The notes under the pieces are model-generated. The model saw only the letters and a program-made list of their open reading frames with translations. It searched no databases and was not told the DNA's origin. Positions 57,515-64,000 of a stretch of DNA of 64,000 bases are shown here, one piece after another; position 1 is the stretch's first letter; each line of letters begins with the position of its first letter. The stretch comes from Taxillus chinensis (lineage: Eukaryota; Streptophyta; Magnoliopsida; Santalales; Loranthaceae): assembly GCA_023512835.1 (NCBI GenBank), contig CM042089.1, positions 48,103,504 through 48,167,503 of the forward strand, in the 5' to 3' direction. A program made the position numbers and the translations under genes.

Positions 57515-59471
57515 AAGCTTGGTGCCTTGGCGATTTGGGTTTGTGGAGCTCAAAGAATCACTCCAGGTAGGTGTCCTTAAACTCCTTATTTTGATTCTAT
57601 TTTGGATCTGTACGAATTTATCATGACTTATGAAATTAAGCATGAACCCTAGATTTTGGGGGAAATCCAATTCTGGGTTAGATCTAATAGTTTAGCATAA
57701 GATCTGTGGTTAAGAACTGATTTAGATCATTGTATAGATGTGTTTCTGTGATTTTGGGGGTGTATAACTGTGTATTTCATGATGGTTGAGAAGTCAACTA
57801 TGGAAATTTGGGTTTAAATCTAGATTTATCAAATCTACAATTATATGTGCGTATTTTTGTTGTTACTGTGGGATTTAGAGGCGTTCTGGATGCTTTTTGA
57901 GGTAGAAATGGTCGCCTGTCGCATAAAACGTGTGTTTGGGAGCGTTTGGGGGTCGCTGGGTTGGTTCCAGACGAAGAACAAGCGAAAACGATGATGAACA
58001 GTACCCTGGGCGCGTTACTGGGTCGAAATGATGAAGATCCGAAGTTCTAGGTCGTAGGGTCGTAGTTCGTAGACTCGTAGTTGGTAGACCCGTAGTTCGG
58101 AGGTTCGTTGGTCGAAGGTTCGTAGTTCGTAGTCTGAAGGTCGAAGATCAAAGACCCGCTTCGAGTCTTCGAGGCGCGCTATGCAGCTACGAGTCGCAGC
58201 TCCAACTACGAGTCTCCGAGGCGCGTTGCAGTTCCGCGCTACGAGTCACAGCTCCAACAGTGTAACTGGACACTGGATTGCACTAGACTGGACCATTTAC
58301 ATTATAACCTATACCCATCAACACATTTAAGTAAGTTACAATGTAAATAACGAAATATCCCCCATTTGGATTCAAAGAAAAATACTAGAAAATTAAATTC
58401 CCACTCTGTCAAAATGTGAAAATTGGGATTTAGTGTAAAATCTCAGAAAAATCCAGTTTTTCGTAGAGGTGAATTTTTGGAAAGTGGGGTTAGACATCTC
58501 AGAAAAATCCCCAAAAATCAGATTATCTTAGTTATGATATGGAGACCCAATGCCGTGACTTTTTATTGCAAGAAAATAACTGCTATGGGTATCTCCTTCC
58601 TTAGTCAAGGAATGAGGATCGACTTGTGAAGACTGGCTATAGTTCTAAAGGGAGTGTTGTACACCTTAAGACCATATTGGTGTTGGTATGTTGGGTTGCG
58701 GATTTGGGACTTGGGTTCCATGACTTGTTAGGTTCTCACTGTGGTGCACCGATGGTGTTATGGGGTTAACGTGGCAGGCATATGCGCCGATGGCAGGCCT
58801 ATGTGGCGACTGTGGCCAGGCATATTGCGCTATAGACAGGCTAAGGCCTAAGTGAGCCGTTGAGCTCGTGGAGCTAGGGCTAAGTGCCCTGAGCTGGGAT
58901 CCCATAGAGGATCGTGGACAGGCTGTCCTATGTGGGCAGGTTGGGTCCTGATATTTGTTTGCAGGCTGAGTCCTAATGATTGTGCATACTACACAGTGCA
59001 CGAGTACATAGAGCATGTAGCATAGACTTGTATGTTTGCATGATGTGGAGTATTGGGGTCACCTACTGAGCTTGTCGCTCACTCCTACTTGTTATTTCCC
59101 CTTTTTAGGTGTGACCCGAGACTAGTGGAGGACTTTCTTCCAGGAGGATGTGCCCACTACTCTGATGTATGAGTACTGTATTTTGTATTGTATTATGTGT
59201 TGTATCCCGGACATGGGTCCGTGGACAGTTGTATTTGCATACTGTTTATGATGTGATGTTTGTATGACTGTTTGACTCATTGTATGCATGATGATATATG
59301 GGAAGGTACAGGATTACCCTTGATGTATGACTGTACAGGGTTTCATATTTGAGACAAGACCTGTGATATATTCTCCATTGGTGCTAGTCACCAACCCCTT
59401 GACCTTTCGGGTGTAGGCAAGGGGAAGTCATGTTCCTAGTTCCGGGTTCCCTAGAATTTGGGGGCGTGACA
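57033..59471 (+). repeat. 3' LTR of the chromovirus
   Basis: 2,439 bases, tgtaaagactcg to gggcgtgaca. TATAAATA is at 57394-57401 and (GA)n at about 57456-57510. It differs from the 5' LTR by scattered substitutions, small indels and minisatellite length. Confidence 0.93.
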
Positions 59472-59534
59472 GTCACGCAACGCCTTGTCGCATAGGCGGC
59501 GCCTAGGTGACACTTTGAAAACTATGGTATTTTA

Positions 59535-60012
59535 TCAGATATCTTCCCCCTTTTGTTTGGATCAGGTCTGCATTCTCTGATTAGGTTCAGATTCCTCCTT
59601 GTTTCACTTTTACGTCTCTATGGAAATTCTATATTCGTATCCGGCTCTGTTTGTTGCACGAGTTTGGGAAACTATGGATTGTAGCTTATTTTGGTTTTGT
59701 CATGATTCTCGCAGAATTAGAGTGTAATGTCCTTGTTTGTCAATACTGTCTTTGAACCATTGATGTTATAATCTGTCCGTTTGGGATACTTTCATATGGC
59801 ATGGGGGTTCATCTCTCTAGTTTATACAATCCAATATCGGTCATATTATATATCCCTTTTCTCTTATTTTGTTGATATGTGTATTTGGCATTTTTGTTGA
59901 TTAATTTCCCCTGATTCTTGGACTCGTTTGATCCTGATCGGGGGGATTTATACCCCCTTTTTAGGGTCATTTTGGACATATTTTCATACTCTTTTGTTTC
60001 ATTTATTACTCA
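59535..60012. other. Non-coding sequence right of the nested block
   Basis: T-rich sequence without ORFs. It appears to be the continuation of 16920-17102 across the hAT-like insertion. An intron or 5' UTR of an unseen gene is possible but unproven. Confidence 0.4.
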
Positions 60013-62224
60013 TGTAAGATCTGAGATTTTTAATAAAATAATAAATATTTATTATATTATTTTATGTTTATAATTAAACTATTTTGATCACATATTTAGA
60101 AAATATTATTTGATAGCGTGTATGATAATTATATTAATGTTAATTAAATATTGGATAAGATTTACTTTCCATAAATAAATTATAGTTTAAGAAAATAAGT
60201 ATGTTATTAAGTTTTCTAATGAGGTGTTATATTATTATTTCAATCGTTTGTTTAATTATATTAAATAAATAATTTCTTGGTTGACATGTTGAATCTAAAT
60301 CAAATAGAATAAAACTTTGAATTTATCACATCAAAATTTATTAAGAGTTGTAAAATACAAAAATGTTCATTAATACTCCATGACCAATAGTTATGCTTAG
60401 AAAGGATAGACTAGCGCAATTCTAGAAGTCATCTTTAAAAATTTATAACTTTATTTTTGTAGCTCCAAATGACTCGATATTTTTATAACATGTTTCAAAC
60501 TTCTTGGTTAGAATTTCAAACTCATTGGATCAGCCCATTAGGAGAAACAATTTAAACAGTGCACAAAGGTCTAGTAGCACGCCCAGAATTTCTAGTCTCA
60601 CTTCAAAACCCAATAACCTTTGATATACAAGTACAATAGACTTGAAATTGGTCTCGAAATTTAGATAATTAAGTTAGGAATCCAGCCCAATTGGCCTTAT
60701 TTAATTTAATGAAGAATCTAGAAAGTTATAGTCAAAATAGTAGGCCATGCACTCATGTGACTTTTGTGACCAAAAGAACCTTCAAAGTCAAACAAATCCA
60801 AAAAATTCAAAAATGAGGGATAAGAATCAGATGATTTGAAAAGGAGAAAATTAGGGAAGAAAATAAAGTATTAAGGACAAAAGTTTCACCTACCACACCT
60901 ACCACCTACCACTATCCTTGCCCTATATAAGGAGTGTTTTACCTTCCCTCTTAATGCACAAGTCCCTCAGGCCATTACACAAAATTCCCTCTAAAAACAC
61001 TCCCTTCAGCCGCCTTAACACCCCAAATACTATACTCAAACCCTCTTTTATTTGTGGTACTTACCAAGCGTCGAAGTTCTACAAAAAGGTAATATTCAAG
61101 ATTTTGAAATTTGGAAGTTACTTATTATTTATTATGTACATATATAAGGTTGTCTATACCACCTCATATGTATTTATTACTATACGGTTGGAATTGTCAC
61201 CTATAAATATATATATACATAATTATTTTAGTTATGGTATTAGAATGGAAAGACAAAAATATTAATTTAATATTTTAATTTTCAAGGTTTAGAACGCGGA
61301 GAATGACAAACGTATCTTAAGGGTTTTCTTTTCCTTTCATTTCCTTTTTCTATGTCCTTGTTGCTTTATATTACTCACCTTTTATTAATGTCCCCTTTAT
61401 TAATTATTCGTAAGGGACATTAGTCTCTTTGATTTCTCTATACTATTCCATTTTATTAGTTGGGGTAGATGACCTTTTTAAAAATCGTGATCATCATTGA
61501 TAACCTTATGTTCTTTACTTAACTATGCTTCATGAAATTCTATGATTTGCTTTATGCAATGAATTGATCTTGTTATAATCTCACTTATGTTGGACAAAGT
61601 AAGTTTATGATGGGTGGTTCTAGAAAGACCTCCAATGCATTGGGTAAAGAACATCACTGGAGAGTGTCAATCCAGCTGATAATATGTTATGTTATGATAT
61701 GGTATATGTGTAGTTAACCTGGATCATGATGTTATGATAAGATGTCCAAACATAATCTTCCATGTTATGATTCTCTTGTGAAATATTGATCACGTATGAT
61801 ATGCAAACGTTGTGAAATCTTTATGGTATTTCTTATGTTTGATATCTTTATGATTTTCCTTGCCCACTTATGTTTACCCTTACTGGGCTATTTGAGCTCA
61901 CCTTTTTTTATGATTTCTTCTCTAAGCCCAGGTAATTAAAGGAATGGAGAAACTAGGATAAAGAGTCAAGAAGTGCTTAGAAATAAAGTTGTGTGGAATT
62001 TTAAAGATTTATTAAGTTTGATTGCTTGTGTGCTTGTTATATAATAATGGGTTAAGAACACTTAGTCTCTAAACCCCTAAACCTTAAAGATCTTGGATTG
62101 AAATTTGTAATAATTAATGATATGTTTGATGAAATAGTTAAAAATTTGAAATTTATATAAAACTTGTATATTTAATTCTCGTTAATGCACCCGATTTGAA
62201 GGTCCCAAACTTGGGGGCGTTACA
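60013..62224 (+). mobile_element. Solo LTR of a third gypsy-like family
   Basis: Ends are tgtaagatctgag and ..cttgggggcgttaca. Flanking 5-mers actca (60008-60012) and accca (62225-62229) differ by one base, supporting an aged target duplication. A TATATAAGG box is at about 60923. The interior is AT-rich, no primer site or coding domain follows, and the 60918-61265 ORF has no domain support. Confidence 0.75.
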
Positions 62225-64000
62225 ACCCAAATGAACTACATTATCACATTTTCATGCCCTAACCCAAGAAAAGGATTTCTTGTAGTTTTTGTGGTATTTT
62301 TGCTATATTTTGATAGGAATCCAAAAATCAAGGAAGAATTCATCAAATCCACAAAAGGAAGAAAGAATCCCAAGGACCTAAAGATCACAACGCCCAAATC
62401 TCGAGTTAGTCGGGTGAAGGTCGGGTGAAGCCCATATTTTAGGATTGGATTCACAGAGCCTCATTGAAGATATTCTCCTTCTAGTCGGGTGAAATCCGAG
62501 GTTGTTTGGAGGTGGTCGGATGAAGGACTCTTCACCTGACCAAGTCGGATAAAGCTTATTTTGCATATTTAGGCTCTCCAAGCATCATGGAACAAAAGTT
62601 CCTTCTGGTCGGGTGAGATTTGAGGACATCACATGGTAGCTGGGTGAAGGTCGGGTGAAGCCTTCTTCACCCGACCAAAGCTCAAATTTCGGTAATGAAT
62701 TTCTTATTTTTGCAGGTCACTTATTCCCTTCTGGACCGAAGTCATTTGATTAAAAGATGGGCACTAAACACTAAGTCAAAGGAGAATTAATTGAAGAAAT
62801 TCAAATTTAAAATGGGTGCTCTGCATTTGGGTTAAGGTTTTTATGAGAATTAAGAGAGTTTGAAGAACAATATTTAAATCCTTTTTCAAATTCAATAAGT
62901 GGGAGTTATATGGGAATAAATATGGGTTAATTATTTGGAAAAATTATAAGGAATAATGGAGAATTCAAAATTTAAATATTCAAATTCAACTTGGGAGGCT
63001 ATAAAAAAGGGTTGCTCCATCATTTGTAATCATCCAGTTATCATCCAATTCTCTTCCATTCTACAATTACATTCCTCATTTAGAGTAGAGAAAGGGAGAG
63101 TGAAGAAGGTTTGGGGCATCTCTTGGAGTTTGAATACAATCTGCTGGGAAAAGAAAATCAACCTTGGAATTTTTGGTCTAAATAGGCAAGCTATCCTTTT
63201 GGTATTCTTATTCCATGTTTTGTAATTTTGTTATTTTCAATCAAACTATGGAAGCTTAAAAACCCTTGATTGGGGTTAGGATGGAGTTTGATGTAATAAA
63301 TTAAATTACAATGTTATACTTTAATCTTCTTCACCTTGTGAGTGTTTATTGAATATCTTAGGTTGAAATATAAAATGGATTTTGGCCATTTCATTTTATA
63401 ATCATAGGTACTTATATGAAGGATTGAAAAATGAAGCATAATTACTGGAAAAGGCAAGAAAATCAAACTAGGGGTTATATAATTTGCGAAAGCCAGTGTA
63501 AAACCTAGGATACCAAGTTAAGAGCGGTTGTGGTGCTAGCTCTAAACTAAACAATCCAAATATTAAAGGGTCACCCGTTCCCCATGCTAGGGTGTACACA
63601 TGAATTATGGCACTTGAAAAAGGCTAATTCATGCATTAAAGGTTGGGTATTAAATATTGTCACAAGGAAAGAATTAGATTGAACTAAGACATATTCTTGG
63701 GAAAAATACATCAAATGAAATCTTAACTCCAATCACCTTTATCAATCAAACTTATCTATACTCGAACAAGCTTATTTTCATTTCTCACATCCATTCAATC
63801 AATTTTTTAAGTTCAGTTCTATTTTTATATATTTTGAACTAAAAATCTCTTTATAAGCTAGTTAAAATTTCCAAATTCTTCATTCTTCCCTTGGGTACAA
63901 TATCTGGACTTAAAAATCCACTTGATTACTTGTCACGATTTGTATACTTGCAAATTGCCGATCAGATCCCATGTCATAAGTGCCATTTTTCTCCAGCAGG
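62225..64000 (-). repeat. LTR-retrotransposon-like repeat running off the right edge
   Basis: The part from about 63250 to 64000, read on the minus strand, matches 10816-11300 in order: 'cgtgacaagtaat', 'agtccagatat..tacccaaggg', 'accctagcatggggaac'. The 62404-62690 stretch has several copies of 'ggtcgggtgaag' in both orientations. No protein domain is seen; ORFs at 62231-62428 and 62956-63225 lack support. Confidence 0.5.

Larger units (their letters stand above)
49201..59471 (+). mobile_element. Full-length, inactive Ty3/gypsy chromovirus (Tekay/Del-like)
   Basis: 10,271 bases with LTRs at 49201-51590 and 57033-59471, flanked by identical gtcac 5-mers (49196-49200 and 59472-59476). Gag, protease, RT, RNase H, integrase and a chromodomain-like tail are in order. 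Every coding segment is interrupted. Order RT-RNase H-integrase and the chromodomain-like C-terminus place it in the chromovirus branch; Tekay/Del is inferred from LTR ends and double zinc knuckle. Confidence 0.92.
17111..59526. mobile_element. Small hAT-like non-autonomous element expanded to 42 kb by nested insertions
   Basis: The left end CATAGTTTTCAAAG(cgcc) and the right end CTTTGAAAACTATG form 14-bp perfect terminal inverted repeats. Both are followed inward by 'cctaggcg'-type GC-rich sequence. They are flanked by identical 8-mers gtatttta (17103-17110 and 59527-59534). An 8-bp duplication with short inverted repeats is characteristic of the hAT superfamily. Its own DNA is only about 17111-17220, 48461-49200 and 59477-59526, with no transposase. 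Everything else between is later insertion. Confidence 0.72.

Overview
This is nuclear plant DNA, most likely from a eudicot: genes have introns, GC content is low, microsatellites are abundant, and almost everything outside one host gene is transposable-element or endogenous-virus sequence. The species cannot be told from the sequence.

Left end (1-5120). Three exons on the minus strand encode the N-terminal ~540 residues of a CLASSY (CLSY1/2-like) SNF2 protein, a factor of RNA-directed DNA methylation; its helicase exons lie left of base 1. Upstream is AT-rich intergenic DNA with a SINE-like repeat.

Repeat belt (5121-17110). This holds old LTR remnants of chromovirus-type Ty3/gypsy elements, a decayed Ulp1-type protease fragment (7590-8158), a chromovirus LTR carrying a hAT-type MITE, a complete solo LTR (11816-13375), and a minus-strand retroelement remnant.

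Nested block (17111-59526). A small hAT-like element with an 8-bp target duplication (gtatttta) is split by about 42 kb of insertions. (i) Two arms of an endogenous pararetrovirus (Caulimoviridae, petuvirus/florendovirus-like) lie as a large inverted repeat: arm A 17562-26606 (+) and arm B 27938-47939 (-). A 1.3-kb spacer between them holds a promoter/leader copy and a movement-protein fragment. Each arm carries two paralogous modules: coat protein-zinc knuckle-protease, and protease-RT-RNase H followed by an ORF of unknown function. Near-identical promoter/leader/tRNA-Met primer sites precede the modules, which resembles a bipartite viral genome. Every viral ORF is broken. The outer ends of the arms are bordered by scrambled filler DNA. 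(ii) Arm B is split by a non-autonomous chromovirus-like retrotransposon (LARD-like, 35842-46713; target duplication ggtag). Its 5' LTR was itself hit by an inverted solo LTR of the same family (36569-38332; duplication cctcc). (iii) A full-length but dead chromovirus (49201-59471; duplication gtcac) sits in the right part of the hAT-like element.

Right end (59527-64000). Non-coding sequence is followed by another gypsy solo LTR (60013-62224) and an LTR-retrotransposon-like repeat whose relative, in opposite orientation, is at 10816-11815.

The only apparently functional gene is the CLASSY gene. The most notable structure is the inverted, bipartite-looking pararetrovirus pair with templated filler at its borders.
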